Below the pieces are notes generated by a model. The model searched no databases, was not told the origin of the DNA, and worked only from the letters and a program-made list of their open reading frames with translations. DNA of 64,000 bases from NCBI RefSeq assembly GCF_002494345.1, contig NZ_NXNI01000001.1, positions 3,410,001 to 3,474,000 on the forward strand, read 5' to 3'. The stretch's first letter is position 1, and each line of letters begins with the position of its first letter. The DNA comes from Natrinema ejinorense. Its GTDB lineage: Archaea > Halobacteriota > Halobacteria > Halobacteriales > Natrialbaceae. Shown piece after piece: positions 44,013 to 53,711 of this stretch. The translations under genes and the position numbers were made by a program.

Positions 44013-44144
44013 GCCACGAACCAACCAGTTTTCGACAGCGACCGTGGAAACACGTCGAGCGACCGCACTCCGCAAGCGGGACGTCGCCTCGTATATATAG
44101 CCGATTATAGGCGACCAACCGGCTGCATATCGCTCTTAGTTAGC

Positions 44145-44152
44145 CTATTATT
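44145..44152 (+). promoter_or_regulatory. TATA box of the ComB-like gene
   Basis: ctattatt is centred about 26 bases before the ATG at 44174, so the gene has its own leaderless promoter and is not just read through from the ECF operon. Confidence 0.6.
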
Positions 44153-44173
44153 CGCGGGTGGGAACACGGGCAC

Positions 44174-44938
44174 ATGAACGTCGTTACCGACGATCCACTC
44201 GAATCCAAACTGCTAGAGACGATCGTTCCCTCACGTGTGAGGATCCCCGACGATCCCGCACCGGGAAATTACGTCGTCATCGACGTCGCCCAGTTTTCGA
44301 CGACCGTTCCCGAACTATTAGCCAACGGTGCGGAGTACGTCTACATCACCGAAGAGCGGGGGAAGGAGCCGGCGTTCAAAGAGGAGCACCCGCGAGCGAA
44401 GATCGGCGGCGGCTCCGGCCCGAACTACGAGGGCGAAGCGGGGTACGACTTCTTCAATTCGCCGAGTTTCGTTCAGGACGTCGACGTGGCCGGGCGACCG
44501 ACGGCGATGACGTCGACCAACGGCGGAAACGCCGTCACCGATCTCCGGCTGGCCGGCGGCGACGACGTGGAGATCTACGTCGGCGGTCTGACGAACGGCA
44601 AAGCCGTCGCGGACCACCTCCGGGACAGCGATCGGGAAACGTATTTCGTCGCCGCCGGCTCGAACGGGAAACCCTCGCCCGAGGACACCGTCGGCGCGCT
44701 GTATATCGCCCGCCACCTCCACGGCGTCCCCCCGACCGAGGAACAACGCGAGACCTACCGCGAGGTCGTTCAGTTCGGGAAGGGGCCAAAGTACGAGGAG
44801 AAACCGCAGGTCAAGCGAACCGACCTCTACGAGTACACCCTCGCGTTCGACAGCCGGGAGATCGTCCCGAAACTCGAGGGACAGCGCCTCGTGGACGCGG
44901 CAGCCTCCGCCGCGCAACGCGATGAACGCCCGTCGTAA
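44174..44938 (+). CDS. ComB-like 2-phosphosulfolactate phosphatase family protein
   Basis: The protein has 254 residues. It follows the ComB pattern: NYVVIDVAQFSTTVPELLANGAEYVYITEE, then MTSTNGGNAV and YVGGLTNGKAVADHL, and FVAAGSNGKPSPEDTVGALYIA near 160. ComB removes phosphate from phosphosulfolactate in coenzyme M synthesis. Haloarchaea are not known to make coenzyme M, so the real substrate is probably different. It lies 161 bases after the ECF operon, possibly a functional link. Confidence 0.8.
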   Translation: MNVVTDDPLESKLLETIVPSRVRIPDDPAPGNYVVIDVAQFSTTVPELLANGAEYVYITEERGKEPAFKEEHPRAKIGGGSGPNYEGEAGYDFFNSPSFVQDVDVAGRPTAMTSTNGGNAVTDLRLAGGDDVEIYVGGLTNGKAVADHLRDSDRETYFVAAGSNGKPSPEDTVGALYIARHLHGVPPTEEQRETYREVVQFGKGPKYEEKPQVKRTDLYEYTLAFDSREIVPKLEGQRLVDAAASAAQRDERPS

Positions 44939-44997
44939 CTGTGGGAAACAGGTCCGCGATGCCGGTGGCGATCCGGTCTGCTGTCACTGGGTCCCGA

Positions 44998-45045
44998 CGC
45001 ACCCGCGACCCGCCCTGTGGGTGCGCCGGTACTGACTGGAGTCCG
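44998..45045. repeat. Three-copy hairpin element, copy B
   Basis: The stem is CGCACCC (44998-45004) with GGGTGCG (45019-45025) and a 14-base loop gcgacccgccctgt. It is followed by ccggtactgactggagtccg. It lies in the convergent gap between the ComB-like gene and radA; nothing else is seen in this 265-base gap. Confidence 0.55.
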
Positions 45046-45203
45046 TAGAATCGACGGTGGACGACACCCCAGGCGTCGTCGATCGTCGCGGTCCCGTGTG
45101 GTGACACGGGGGATCGCGACAGTAGACGGGGCGATCTGCCCTCGTATAGATGCGGCACCGATAGCGAAACCGAATCCGGCAGTCCGCAGCGAGCGGAACC
45201 GCT

Positions 45204-46235
45204 CTATTCGGGCTTCAGCCCTTCGTCCTGCACGCGCATGACGGCCTCGCCGTCGGCCAGGTTCGGTGCGTCGACCAGTCGGACGATCCGCTTGTCGCCT
45301 TTGGACTTGCGCAGATAGATCCGGAACGTCGACTTGTGGCCCAGAATGTTGCCACCGATCGGCTGGGTCGGGTCGCCGAAGTAGGAGTCGGGGTTCGAGG
45401 CGACCTGGTTGGTGACGATGACCGCGGCGTTGTAGAGGTTTCCGACCTTGTCGAGGTCGTGGAGGTGCTTGTTGAGTTTCTGCTGTCGATCCGCGAGTTC
45501 GCCACGACCGACGTACTCCGCACGGAAGTGGGCGGTCAGCGAGTCGACACAGAGCAGTCGAACGGGGTACTCCGAGTCCTCGTGTTCGCCCGCGAGTTCC
45601 TTCGCCTTCTCGGCGAGCAGCATCTGGTGGTTGGAGTTGAACGCCTTCGCGACGTGGATCTTCTCGAGGACGTCCTCGACGAGTGCGTCGACCGCCTCCT
45701 CGTCGTCGGCCGACCCCTCGATCTCGCGGTCCTCGAGCGTCGCGTCGATGGCCTCGTCGGGCAGCCCCCGAACCATGTCGTCGATCCGCTCGGGCCGGAA
45801 GGTGTCCTCGCTGTCCATGAAGATGGCGCTGCCGTGGAGGCCGCCGACCTCCTGTGGAAGCTGGACGTTGACGGCCATCTGGTGGGTGACCTGGGACTTG
45901 CCGGCACCGAACTCGCCGTATACTTCGGTGATCGACTGCGTCTCGATCCCGCCGCCGAGCAGGTCGTCGACCTCGTCGATGTGCCAGCTCAGCTTGCCGA
46001 TCTCGTTTCGTCGCTCGAGGACCGTCGAGCCGGTCTCGAAGCCGCCGATGTCGGCGGCACCGCGGGCGGCGCGAACGATGTCCGCGGCCGTCGACTCGCC
46101 GACGTCGGCCGTGTTCGATAGCTCCGATGGCGCGGCGACGGCGAGGCTCTGATAGGAGTCGAAGCCTGCATCGTGGAGTTTGTCTGCGGTTGCTGGTCCG
46201 ACGCCGGGGAGTTCCTCGAGATCTGATTCGGGCAT
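45204..46235 (-). CDS. radA: DNA repair and recombination protein RadA
   Basis: The protein has 343 residues from [20 protein letters not shown]. An N-terminal helix-hairpin-helix domain (about 5-60) leads to the RecA core, with Walker [15 protein letters not shown] (about 100), polymerisation and L2-loop regions ([20 protein letters not shown] near 280) and [18 protein letters not shown] near the end. It forms filaments on single-stranded DNA and carries out strand exchange. It is the expected archaeal recombinase. Confidence 0.96.
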   Translation of the reverse strand: MPESDLEELPGVGPATADKLHDAGFDSYQSLAVAAPSELSNTADVGESTAADIVRAARGAADIGGFETGSTVLERRNEIGKLSWHIDEVDDLLGGGIETQSITEVYGEFGAGKSQVTHQMAVNVQLPQEVGGLHGSAIFMDSEDTFRPERIDDMVRGLPDEAIDATLEDREIEGSADDEEAVDALVEDVLEKIHVAKAFNSNHQMLLAEKAKELAGEHEDSEYPVRLLCVDSLTAHFRAEYVGRGELADRQQKLNKHLHDLDKVGNLYNAAVIVTNQVASNPDSYFGDPTQPIGGNILGHKSTFRIYLRKSKGDKRIVRLVDAPNLADGEAVMRVQDEGLKPE

Positions 46236-46382
46236 ACTCCCTCGTTGTGCCGGACCCCCCATAAACCCTCGTTAACAGGGAAGTGAAAGTGAAAGTGCCG
46301 GCGGGCGACGGGGTTGATCGAGGGACAGTCAGTGAATTGAAGTGTGAAGGCGCGCCTCGAGGAGGGGGATCGGACACCCGTC

Positions 46383-47588
46383 TCAGTGAAGTTGCTCCTC
46401 GGCGTCCCACTCGAGGCAGTAGAGTTGCCCGCCGTCGCTGCCGACGTAGAGCCGTTCGGCCGCGATCGCGGGCGTCCCGCTGATGGCGTCCTCGGCCGCG
46501 AACCGCCAGAGCGGTTCGGGGTCGTCGACGGCGACGCCGTAGAGCGACCCGGTCGCGTCGCCGACACAGAGCACGTCACCGGCGACGACGGGACAGGTAC
46601 GGATCGGGCCGTCGAGTTCGACACCCTTCCGTGAGAACAGCCAGCCGCGCAGTTTGCGTCGACCGACGGTCGTGTCGGTGACGTGGAGGTAGCCGTCATC
46701 GGCACCGATGAACGTCGTCTCGGCGGCCGCGAGCACGGTCGCGGACGTGGTAAACCCCGCCTGAATCTCGTAGGTGAACCACGACTCGCCGGTGCCGGCG
46801 TCCAGCGCGACCATCGTGCCGCCATCGTCGCCGACGTAGATCCGGCCATCGGCGATCGTCGGGCCGGCGGCGACGGTGCCGCCGACCGGCGCGGTCCAGC
46901 ACTCTTCGCCGGTTTCTGCCTCGAGCGCCAGCACCGTCCCGTCGGCGGTCCCGGCGAATACACGTTCCTGAGTCGCCCCCCAGCGGTGCTCGGGATCCGG
47001 TCGTCGGTCCGCGTCGAGTGTGGACGGCTCCAGGGACTCGAGCGTCTCCTCCTGGCCCCAATCCAGGGCCGAGCGACGCTGCTCGCCCTCACGCCCGTCG
47101 GCGATCGCCGGCGCGCCGACGACGGCCGATTCGGTCTCGTGGTTCCACAGTTGCGTTCCCGTTTCGGCCTCGAGCGCGGACAGCCCGGCCGAATGCCCGG
47201 CGTAGAGTCGTCCCGCCGAGAGGGCGAGCGCGGACTCGAGCGAGCCCGGTAGCTCGGCGTGCCACTGCTCCTCGCCGGTGGCGGGATCGAGCGCGTAGAC
47301 GGTGCCATCACCTGCCCCAAGAAACAGTCGCTCGCGGGTGCGGACCGGCGTCGCGTCGGTCGCCGCCGCGGTCTCGACGGTCCATCGACGGCGACCCGTC
47401 TCGGCCTCGAAGGCGTAGCAGTTCCCGCGAGTCGTGCCGACGTAGACGGTGTCGCGGTCGAGTACCGGCGACCCCACCGCACCGGCGAGGTCGGTCGTCC
47501 ACGCCTCGCCCACCCGGATCGGTCCCTCGAGATCGCGCCGGAGTCCCGAATTGTGCGAATCTCCCTTGTACTGATTCCACTCGGTCAC
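46383..47588 (-). CDS. PQQ-type beta-propeller repeat protein
   Basis: The protein has 401 residues. It contains about eight blades of the form VYVGTTRGNCYAFEAETGRR(R)W, that is a D/E-x-G-x-L/V-x-A-L-D core ending in Trp. There is no signal peptide or membrane helix, so it appears cytoplasmic. Such proteins are either PQQ enzymes or, as here without catalytic residues, protein-binding scaffolds. A charged insert (about 168-210) interrupts the repeats. A fragment of a similar protein lies at 9.6 kb. Confidence 0.8.
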   Translation of the reverse strand: MTEWNQYKGDSHNSGLRRDLEGPIRVGEAWTTDLAGAVGSPVLDRDTVYVGTTRGNCYAFEAETGRRRWTVETAAATDATPVRTRERLFLGAGDGTVYALDPATGEEQWHAELPGSLESALALSAGRLYAGHSAGLSALEAETGTQLWNHETESAVVGAPAIADGREGEQRRSALDWGQEETLESLEPSTLDADRRPDPEHRWGATQERVFAGTADGTVLALEAETGEECWTAPVGGTVAAGPTIADGRIYVGDDGGTMVALDAGTGESWFTYEIQAGFTTSATVLAAAETTFIGADDGYLHVTDTTVGRRKLRGWLFSRKGVELDGPIRTCPVVAGDVLCVGDATGSLYGVAVDDPEPLWRFAAEDAISGTPAIAAERLYVGSDGGQLYCLEWDAEEQLH

Positions 47589-47917
47589 TGCGAAGGGGTA
47601 CCGACCGAATCGCTATAACAGTGGGTGGGACGGCGACGCGCGGTGGCGCGCTGTCCCGCCGCCGCTCTCGTGTCGATAGCCGACGCTGCTCGAGCCGGCG
47701 GCTCGCCACTACGGAACCGGGTGCGGCAGGAAAAGGGGGAGGCAACTGGTGTATGGCGCAGTTGTGATGATGTGGCTTCCTGCCGCGTACTTCTCCGTAC
47801 ACGTGCCACTGCAATACCGATGACTCCTACACAGTTTGGGAGATGCCTGCAAGGGGAGGAAACCGGGACGCGAAGCGACGGCCGCCGCCACCGCCGTCTG
47901 CCTCCCCAGCACCGCGT
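47589..47917. other. Intergenic region, no gene seen
   Basis: About 330 bases upstream of the propeller gene and downstream of pspAB. A purine-rich aaaagggggagg and a few T/C-rich bases are present. No tRNA, clear repeat or convincing open frame was found. Confidence 0.4.
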
Positions 47918-48523
47918 TCACTCCCAGGGATGGGTCCCGCGCTCGCTGGGCCAGAGCGGATACCAGTACTCCTTCTCGCGCTCGATTTCGAGTTCGCCGT
48001 CTAACGCCGACTCGAGGGTAAATTCCGCGCTCGAGTCCCGTTCCCGCCCGGACCGGGGAACGAACGGATAGAAGCGTCCGCGCCGGAAGGAGTAGATCCA
48101 GTAGGCTTCCCCGTCCCGGTTTTCGTAGGCGAAGACGGCCGCGAGCAACCGCGAGCCGTAGTCGTGCTCGATGAAGGTGTCCGCGGCGAAGTGCATGCTC
48201 GTGATCAGGTCCTCCGGGTCGTCGTCTGCGAGGACGACCCAGTGATACCCGTGGTCGTCGGACGTGACCGAGAAGTCGGTGCCGGTCTCCTCCTGTCCGG
48301 CCTCGAGGATCGCCTCGACCTCGTCGACGGCATCCCGGAAGTCCGTCGAGTCGACGCCGGAGAAACAGAGCGCGCCGACGTCGAGCGATTCGTAGCCCAG
48401 ATCGGCCTCCATCGTGAGATAGGCGGTGCTCATCCCGAAGAGGTCGTCGGGGTCGGCGTCGCGTCCGGCGTCGGCCTCGGCGCGCGAGCCGAGGATCGCG
48501 CGGAGTCCGTCGAGTAGTCCCAT
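47918..48523 (-). CDS. pspAB: PspA-associated protein PspAB
   Basis: The protein has 201 residues and begins MGLLDGLRAILGSR. The acidic, soluble sequence with MEADLGYESLDVGALCFSG and YEYWYP-like ending (KEYWYPLWPSERGTHPWE) matches the PspAB family found with PspA and HtpX in membrane-stress loci. It follows htpX by 24 bases on the same strand, the usual order in haloarchaea. Its molecular role is not established. Confidence 0.8.
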   Translation of the reverse strand: MGLLDGLRAILGSRAEADAGRDADPDDLFGMSTAYLTMEADLGYESLDVGALCFSGVDSTDFRDAVDEVEAILEAGQEETGTDFSVTSDDHGYHWVVLADDDPEDLITSMHFAADTFIEHDYGSRLLAAVFAYENRDGEAYWIYSFRRGRFYPFVPRSGRERDSSAEFTLESALDGELEIEREKEYWYPLWPSERGTHPWE

Positions 48524-48547
48524 AGGTCGTGTGACGGTGCCAGTTCC

Positions 48548-49450
48548 TTAGAAAGATTGCATTTCGCGCTCGAGGTCCCGAAGCTGCTCGACGCGGCGCT
48601 CGGTCGGCGGATGCGTCGAGAAGAGCCGGCCGACGATGCCGGACTTGATCGGAATGATGAAGAAAGCGTTCATCTCGGCCTCCTCGCGCATGTCGTCTTT
48701 CGGGACCTTGTCCATCCGTCCGGAGATCTTCAGGAGCGCGGAGGCGAGCGCGGAGGGGTTGCCGGTGATGGCGGCAGCCCCGCGGTCGGCGGCGTACTCG
48801 CGGTATCGGGAGAGCGCCCGAATGAGTAGGTAGCTGACGATCCAGACCACCAGCGAGACGAGGATCGCGACGATGATACCGCCGCCACCGCCTTCGCGGC
48901 CGCCGCCACGACCGTGCCCCCCGCCGAAGAACGCCCCCCAGCGAACGATCATGAACGCGATCGTCGAGAGGAAGGAGGCGATCGTCATCACCATCATGTC
49001 GCGATTTTTGACGTGGGCGAGTTCGTGTGCCAGGACGCCGTCGAGTTCGTCCTGATCGAGCGTGTTCACGAGCCCGGTCGTCACGCAGACGGCGGCGTTT
49101 TTCTGGTTGCGTCCGGTCGCGAAGGCGTTTGGCACGCTCGAGTCGACGACCGCGACCGTCGGTTTCGGGAGGTCGGCCTGCTGGGAGAGCCGTTCGATCG
49201 AGGCGTGGAGTTGCGGGTACTCGTCGGCCGAGACCGTCTTCGCGCCCATGCTCTTCAGCGTCAGCGTATCGCTGAAGTAGTACTGCACGAGCGAGAACCC
49301 GCCAAACAGGACCGCGATCATGAGCAGGCCCGGGCCGCCGCCGCCGAGATACAGGGCGAGCGCGCCGGCGAAGACGATGTACAGCGCAAACAGCAGGAAC
49401 ATCGTTACGAACATCCGAAACCGCAGCCCCCAATCCGCCTGCCAGTTCAT
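48548..49450 (-). CDS. htpX: Zinc metalloprotease HtpX
   Basis: The protein has 300 residues from MNWQADWGLRFRM. Two N-terminal helices (11-58) are followed by the M48 protease domain with zinc motif HELAH (142-146), two more helices (155-175 and 190-215) and a distal E-x3-D in YREYAADRGAA. It cleaves misfolded membrane proteins from the cytoplasmic side. It forms a stress operon with pspAB. Confidence 0.93.
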   Translation of the reverse strand: MNWQADWGLRFRMFVTMFLLFALYIVFAGALALYLGGGGPGLLMIAVLFGGFSLVQYYFSDTLTLKSMGAKTVSADEYPQLHASIERLSQQADLPKPTVAVVDSSVPNAFATGRNQKNAAVCVTTGLVNTLDQDELDGVLAHELAHVKNRDMMVMTIASFLSTIAFMIVRWGAFFGGGHGRGGGREGGGGGIIVAILVSLVVWIVSYLLIRALSRYREYAADRGAAAITGNPSALASALLKISGRMDKVPKDDMREEAEMNAFFIIPIKSGIVGRLFSTHPPTERRVEQLRDLEREMQSF

Positions 49451-49552
49451 ACCTGAACTGAGGGGCTCCGGCGAAATAAGTACCTTGCCGAGACGGTTAC
49501 ACATCGTCGCGTCCGTCGGCCGTCAGCGCTCCCGTTGAGTCCCGGGACAGCG

Positions 49553-50194
49553 TCACTCCTCGAGCGCCTCGTCGGGTGCCCAGATCAGGGTCTCCCCGTT
49601 CGCGTCGTCCTCGTATTCGATCCGGAGGTCGGCTGGTGTCACGTCGTCGGGAACCTCGAACGCGAGCGCGTTGTGAGAGACGATGCCCTCCGCACCACTC
49701 CCCTGTCCGACGGCGTACCCAGCCCTGATCGGTTCGACGACCGCTCCCGTCTGCTCGGGAGCGGAGCGGGGTTGAACGGGCCGACCGTCCGCGCGGACGC
49801 GGTATTCGAACGGATCCGGATACGTGACCAGCTCTCCGTCGGGCGCATCGAGGACTTTCAGGTCGATCCGGAGGAAACAATACTGGGACCCCCGATCGGG
49901 CGTCCAGACGACGTCGTCGTCGTCGAACCGGTCGAAAACGATCCGATCGACCAGCCGGATCGACGCCGGTCTGGTCGCCGTTCGATCCGTCACCAGCCCC
50001 CACCGCCCGATCCGAAGCGCGTTTTCCGTCGGCGAGTCGTCGCCGGAGCCCCCATTCCCTGTGTCGTCCTCGGTCGGACTCTCACTGCTGTTTCCGTTGC
50101 CGTTTGACCCCGTCTCGGTGGGTCCGAGTCCGGAACAGCCGGCAGCGAGCGAGGCGATGCCGACACAGCCCTCGAGATACCGTCGTCGGTCCAT
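49553..50194 (-). CDS. Secreted lipoprotein, probably Tat-exported
   Basis: The protein has 213 residues from MDRRRYLEGCVGIASLAAGC. The RRR at the start, a short hydrophobic stretch and the lipobox LAAGC (Cys20) mark a haloarchaeal Tat lipoprotein. A Gly/Ser/Glu-rich tether (25-60) leads to a beta-rich domain reminiscent of DUF4352-like surface domains. It should be anchored on the outside of the membrane. The ligand is unknown. Confidence 0.75.
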   Translation of the reverse strand: MDRRRYLEGCVGIASLAAGCSGLGPTETGSNGNGNSSESPTEDDTGNGGSGDDSPTENALRIGRWGLVTDRTATRPASIRLVDRIVFDRFDDDDVVWTPDRGSQYCFLRIDLKVLDAPDGELVTYPDPFEYRVRADGRPVQPRSAPEQTGAVVEPIRAGYAVGQGSGAEGIVSHNALAFEVPDDVTPADLRIEYEDDANGETLIWAPDEALEE

Positions 50195-50370
50195 TTGTTC
50201 GCCGATCAAACTCGAGAACGATACACGTTCCGGTTTGCCAAACTCTCACGTCGGGAGACGAATCGTCGGTCGCCGCGTTCGATCACTGTCTCGAGTACCA
50301 CGGGACGCCCGAGCGACCGATCGGGAATCTCGGCGGCGTGTTTAAGGGTCCGCCGCCGAAACCAATCCCT

Positions 50371-51600
50371 ATGAGGAGTTTCCGGATCGGCACCCTGTTC
50401 GGGATTCCGATCAAGTTGGATCTGACCTTCCTGCTGGTGCTCCCGCTGTTCGCGTATCTCATCGGGAGCCAGATCGAAGCGGTCGCAGACATCCTGAACG
50501 ACGGGCTGGCTGCGGGGATCGATACCGCCACCATCACCAGCGGCCTGATGCCGTGGCTCCTGGGATTGGCTGCCGCGATCGGGCTGTTCGTCGGCGTCGT
50601 TCTCCACGAACTCGGCCACTCGCTGACCGCCCGACGGTACGGGTTTCCGATCGATTCGATCACGCTCTGGCTGTTCGGCGGGATCGCCGCCTTCTCGGAG
50701 ATGCCCGAGGACTGGCGACAGGAACTCAATATCGCCGTCGCCGGTCCGATCGTCAGCGTTCTTGTCGGTGTCGGCTCCTACGCGCTGTTCTTCGTTACCC
50801 CCGAGAGCCTCAGCGGCGTTCGGTTCGTCCTCGGCTACCTCGCCGTTTTGAACGTCGCACTCGCCGTCTTCAATATGCTCCCCGCGTTCCCGATGGACGG
50901 CGGACGGGTGTTGCGGGCGTTGCTCGCTCGCGGACGGCCCTACGCACAGGCGACCCAGCAGGCCGCCAGCGTCGGGAAACTGTTCGCGGTCTTCATGGGT
51001 CTGTTCGGCCTGCTCGCGTTCAACATCATCCTCATCGGCGTCGCCTTCTTCGTCTACATCGCCGCCTCGAGCGAGGCCCAGCAGGTGACGATGAAGGCGG
51101 CCTTCCAGGACGTCACCGTCGGCGACATCATGACGACGGCCGAGGACCTTCACACCGTCGAGCCCGAGACGACGGTCGCGGAACTGATCCAGCGGATGTT
51201 CACCGAGCGCCACACCGGATATCCGGTCGTCGAGGGCGACGCGTTCGAGGGCGAGCGGCTGATCGGGCTCGTCACGCTGAGCGACGCCCGCGAGGTCGAC
51301 CCGGTCGAGCGCGAGGCCTACACCGTCGAGGACGTGATGACGACGGAGTTGCAGACGATTACCCCGGATTCGGACGCGATGACGGCCATCGAGCGGATGC
51401 GAGAACACGACATCGGGCGGCTGCTCGTGGTCGATAGCGCGGCCCATCGGTCGGCTGACCGTCCGCGCGGCGAGACGCTGCGAGAAGACGACGGCGATCT
51501 CGTGGGACTGATCTCGCGGACCGACGTGATGACCGCCTTCGACATCGTTCAGCAAAGCGGCGTGATCGCGCCCTCGAGTCGGCCGGGACGTGCGGACTGA
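50371..51600 (+). CDS. M50-family site-2 protease with two CBS domains
   Basis: The protein has 409 residues. HELGH (about 73-77, in VGVVLHELGHSL) is the zinc site and NMLPAFPMDGGRVLRALL (about 170) the third ligand; six helices surround them. Two CBS domains (about 250-320 and 322-400) bind adenine nucleotides in this family and probably control the protease. A tttaag box 27 bases before the ATG at 50371 sets the start. It should cut membrane-anchored regulators; the substrate is unknown. Confidence 0.9.
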   Translation: MRSFRIGTLFGIPIKLDLTFLLVLPLFAYLIGSQIEAVADILNDGLAAGIDTATITSGLMPWLLGLAAAIGLFVGVVLHELGHSLTARRYGFPIDSITLWLFGGIAAFSEMPEDWRQELNIAVAGPIVSVLVGVGSYALFFVTPESLSGVRFVLGYLAVLNVALAVFNMLPAFPMDGGRVLRALLARGRPYAQATQQAASVGKLFAVFMGLFGLLAFNIILIGVAFFVYIAASSEAQQVTMKAAFQDVTVGDIMTTAEDLHTVEPETTVAELIQRMFTERHTGYPVVEGDAFEGERLIGLVTLSDAREVDPVEREAYTVEDVMTTELQTITPDSDAMTAIERMREHDIGRLLVVDSAAHRSADRPRGETLREDDGDLVGLISRTDVMTAFDIVQQSGVIAPSSRPGRAD

Positions 51601-51691
51601 TGGGAGACTGGGTGACGTTCACGAACACGGATTCCAGCGGTGAGTTCTGCGAACCAACGGTTTAACCGTGGTCGGGGCCGACACTGCATCG

Positions 51692-52708
51692 ATGCCACCG
51701 GCCATCGAGACGGTCGATCTCGTCAAGGAGTATGGTGATCTACGCGCCCTCCAGGAGCTATCGCTGACTGTCGAGGAAGGCGAGTTCTTCGGCTTGCTCG
51801 GCCCGAACGGCGCGGGCAAGACGACGTTCATCAACACGCTGGTCGGCCTGGTCCGCAAGACCGGCGGCGAGGCGCGGGTCTTCGGCCACGATGTCGAAGC
51901 CGAGTACCAGCAGGCCCGCGACGCGATCGGGCTCGCTCCCCAGGAGTTCAACGTGGATCGGTTCTTCCCGATCAAGGAGGTCCTGACGCACAAGGCCGGC
52001 TACCACGGGATCCCCGAGGACGAGGCCGCCGACCGGGCCGACGAGGTCCTCAAGCGCGTCGGGATCTACGACAAGCGCGACGAGCGCTTCGACTGGCTCT
52101 CCGGGGGTATGAAGCGCCGGCTCCTGCTCGCTCGAGCGCTGGTGACCGACCCGGACCTGCTCATTCTCGACGAGCCGACCGCCGGCGTCGACGTCCAGTT
52201 GCGCCACGACCTCTGGGAGCTCGTGACCGAACTCAACGAGGAGGGGACGACGATCCTGCTGACGACCCACTACATCGAGGAGGCCGAGCGCCTCTGTGAT
52301 CGCGTCGCGATCATGAACGAGGGACGGAAGGTGACCGTCGCGACCCCGGACGAACTGAAAGGCCGGGGGACCGACACCATCGCCGTCCGCCTCGCGTCCG
52401 CTCCCGCGACCACACCCACTCTCGGCGCGTACGCACACGAAACGACGGTCTCCGGGGATCGCCTCGAGGTTCGCGTCGACGACGGCGGCTCGACCGCGCC
52501 GCGACTGCTCAACGACCTCGAGGCCAGCGGCCACGAGATCGCCGACCTCGAGATCACCCGGACCTCGCTCGAGGAGATCTTCGTCGACCTGACGCGGAGC
52601 GAGGACCGGACCGTGACCCGGTCGTCGGCCGAGAGCGCGGACGGGGGCGACGACGACCGTGACGACGCGTCGGCGAAACGCAAGCGCGAACAGGAGGGTG
52701 TCGCCTGA
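51692..52708 (+). CDS. ABC-2 type exporter ATP-binding protein
   Basis: The protein has 338 residues from the ATG at 51692, supported by a tttaac box 28 bases upstream. Walker A is GPNGAGKTT (about 42), signature LSGGMKRRLLLARAL, Walker B LLILDEPTAGVD. The C-terminal 35 residues are acidic and Asp/Glu-rich. Its stop overlaps the permease start (TGATG). It belongs with multidrug or polysaccharide exporters of the DrrA/NatA kind. Confidence 0.9.
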   Translation: MPPAIETVDLVKEYGDLRALQELSLTVEEGEFFGLLGPNGAGKTTFINTLVGLVRKTGGEARVFGHDVEAEYQQARDAIGLAPQEFNVDRFFPIKEVLTHKAGYHGIPEDEAADRADEVLKRVGIYDKRDERFDWLSGGMKRRLLLARALVTDPDLLILDEPTAGVDVQLRHDLWELVTELNEEGTTILLTTHYIEEAERLCDRVAIMNEGRKVTVATPDELKGRGTDTIAVRLASAPATTPTLGAYAHETTVSGDRLEVRVDDGGSTAPRLLNDLEASGHEIADLEITRTSLEEIFVDLTRSEDRTVTRSSAESADGGDDDRDDASAKRKREQEGVA

Positions 52709-53511
52709 TGCTGTCGGTCGGTTTCCGCGCGCTCTTTCGGCGGGAAATCTTGCGGTTCGTCCGCCGCCCGAAGAACACGTTCATGCCGCCGGCGATCACG
52801 AACGTCCTCTACTTCGCCGTCTTCGGCGTGATCCTTGGCAACCGGATCGACAAGATCGCGGGCTTCGATTACATCCTCTTCATCGTGCCCGGCCTCATCG
52901 TGCTGGGCGCGATATCCAACGCCTTCGAGAACGCCTCGTTCTCGATCTTCCACGGCAGATGGAACGAGTACATCCACGAGACGCTGACCTCGCCGCTGTC
53001 GTACGTCGAGATGGTCGTCGCCTACGTCGGTGCCAGCGCGGTTCGAGGACTCGTCGTCGGGGTCATCATCGCCGTCGTCGGCCGGCTGTTCGTGTCGATC
53101 GGTATCGAGCACGGGCTCTACCTCGTGGCCACGATGGTCGTCATCACGTCGTTATTCGCCGGCTTCGGCATCATCGGCGGGCTCATCGCCAGGGATTTCG
53201 ACGACCTGACCGTCATGAACCAGTTCATCCTCCGGCCGCTGGTGTTTTTCGGCGCGGTCTTTTACTCCCTCGAGACGTTCGACTACGCCTGGCAGGTGAA
53301 CCTCTCCCTGCTGAACCCGATGGTCTACATGGTCGACAGCATCCGGTACGGATTGCTGGGCCACTCGGACCTGATCGGCGTCGGTATCTTGCCCGCCCCC
53401 TATACCGACTTCGCGCCGCTGGTCTCGCTTGGCGTGCTCACGGCGGCGACCGTCCTCGTCCTGGCGATCGACGTCTACCTGTTCAAGATCGGGTACGGAC
53501 TCACCGACTAA
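52708..53511 (+). CDS. ABC-2 type exporter permease
   Basis: The protein has 267 residues with six membrane helices and the ABC-2 family segments EILRFVRRPKNTFMPPAI (N-terminal) and MNQFILRPLVFFGAVFYSLE (about 175). It pairs with the ATPase by translational coupling. The transported compound is unknown. Confidence 0.88.
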   Translation: MLSVGFRALFRREILRFVRRPKNTFMPPAITNVLYFAVFGVILGNRIDKIAGFDYILFIVPGLIVLGAISNAFENASFSIFHGRWNEYIHETLTSPLSYVEMVVAYVGASAVRGLVVGVIIAVVGRLFVSIGIEHGLYLVATMVVITSLFAGFGIIGGLIARDFDDLTVMNQFILRPLVFFGAVFYSLETFDYAWQVNLSLLNPMVYMVDSIRYGLLGHSDLIGVGILPAPYTDFAPLVSLGVLTAATVLVLAIDVYLFKIGYGLTD

Positions 53512-53588
53512 TCGAAAACGCGATTCGAACGCGGTTTCGGACGACAGCAGGCATCGGGTCGGTCGACGCCGCGAGGCGGCCCATACTG

Positions 53589-53688
53589 CTGTCCGGTCGT
53601 CTCATACTGCCGGACAGAACGACGTGAAGCCGGTCGCGAATTCGCGGTCGTCCCCATAGGTGACGACCGCACGTCTGCGACCGGCTTC
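53589..53688. ncRNA. Nested hairpin structure in a convergent gap (candidate RNA or double terminator)
   Basis: Three perfect stems follow one another: ctgtccgg/ccggacag (53589-53596 with 53610-53617), then an outer 12-bp stem gaagccggtcgc/gcgaccggcttc (53626-53637 with 53677-53688) that encloses a 9-bp stem gcggtcgtc/gacgaccgc (53644-53652 with 53662-53670). It sits between the ends of the ABC permease and polD1. It may be a bidirectional terminator or a structured RNA. No oligo-T run is present. Confidence 0.45.
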
Positions 53689-53711
53689 GTATTGACTGCT
53701 GTTCAGTAGTC

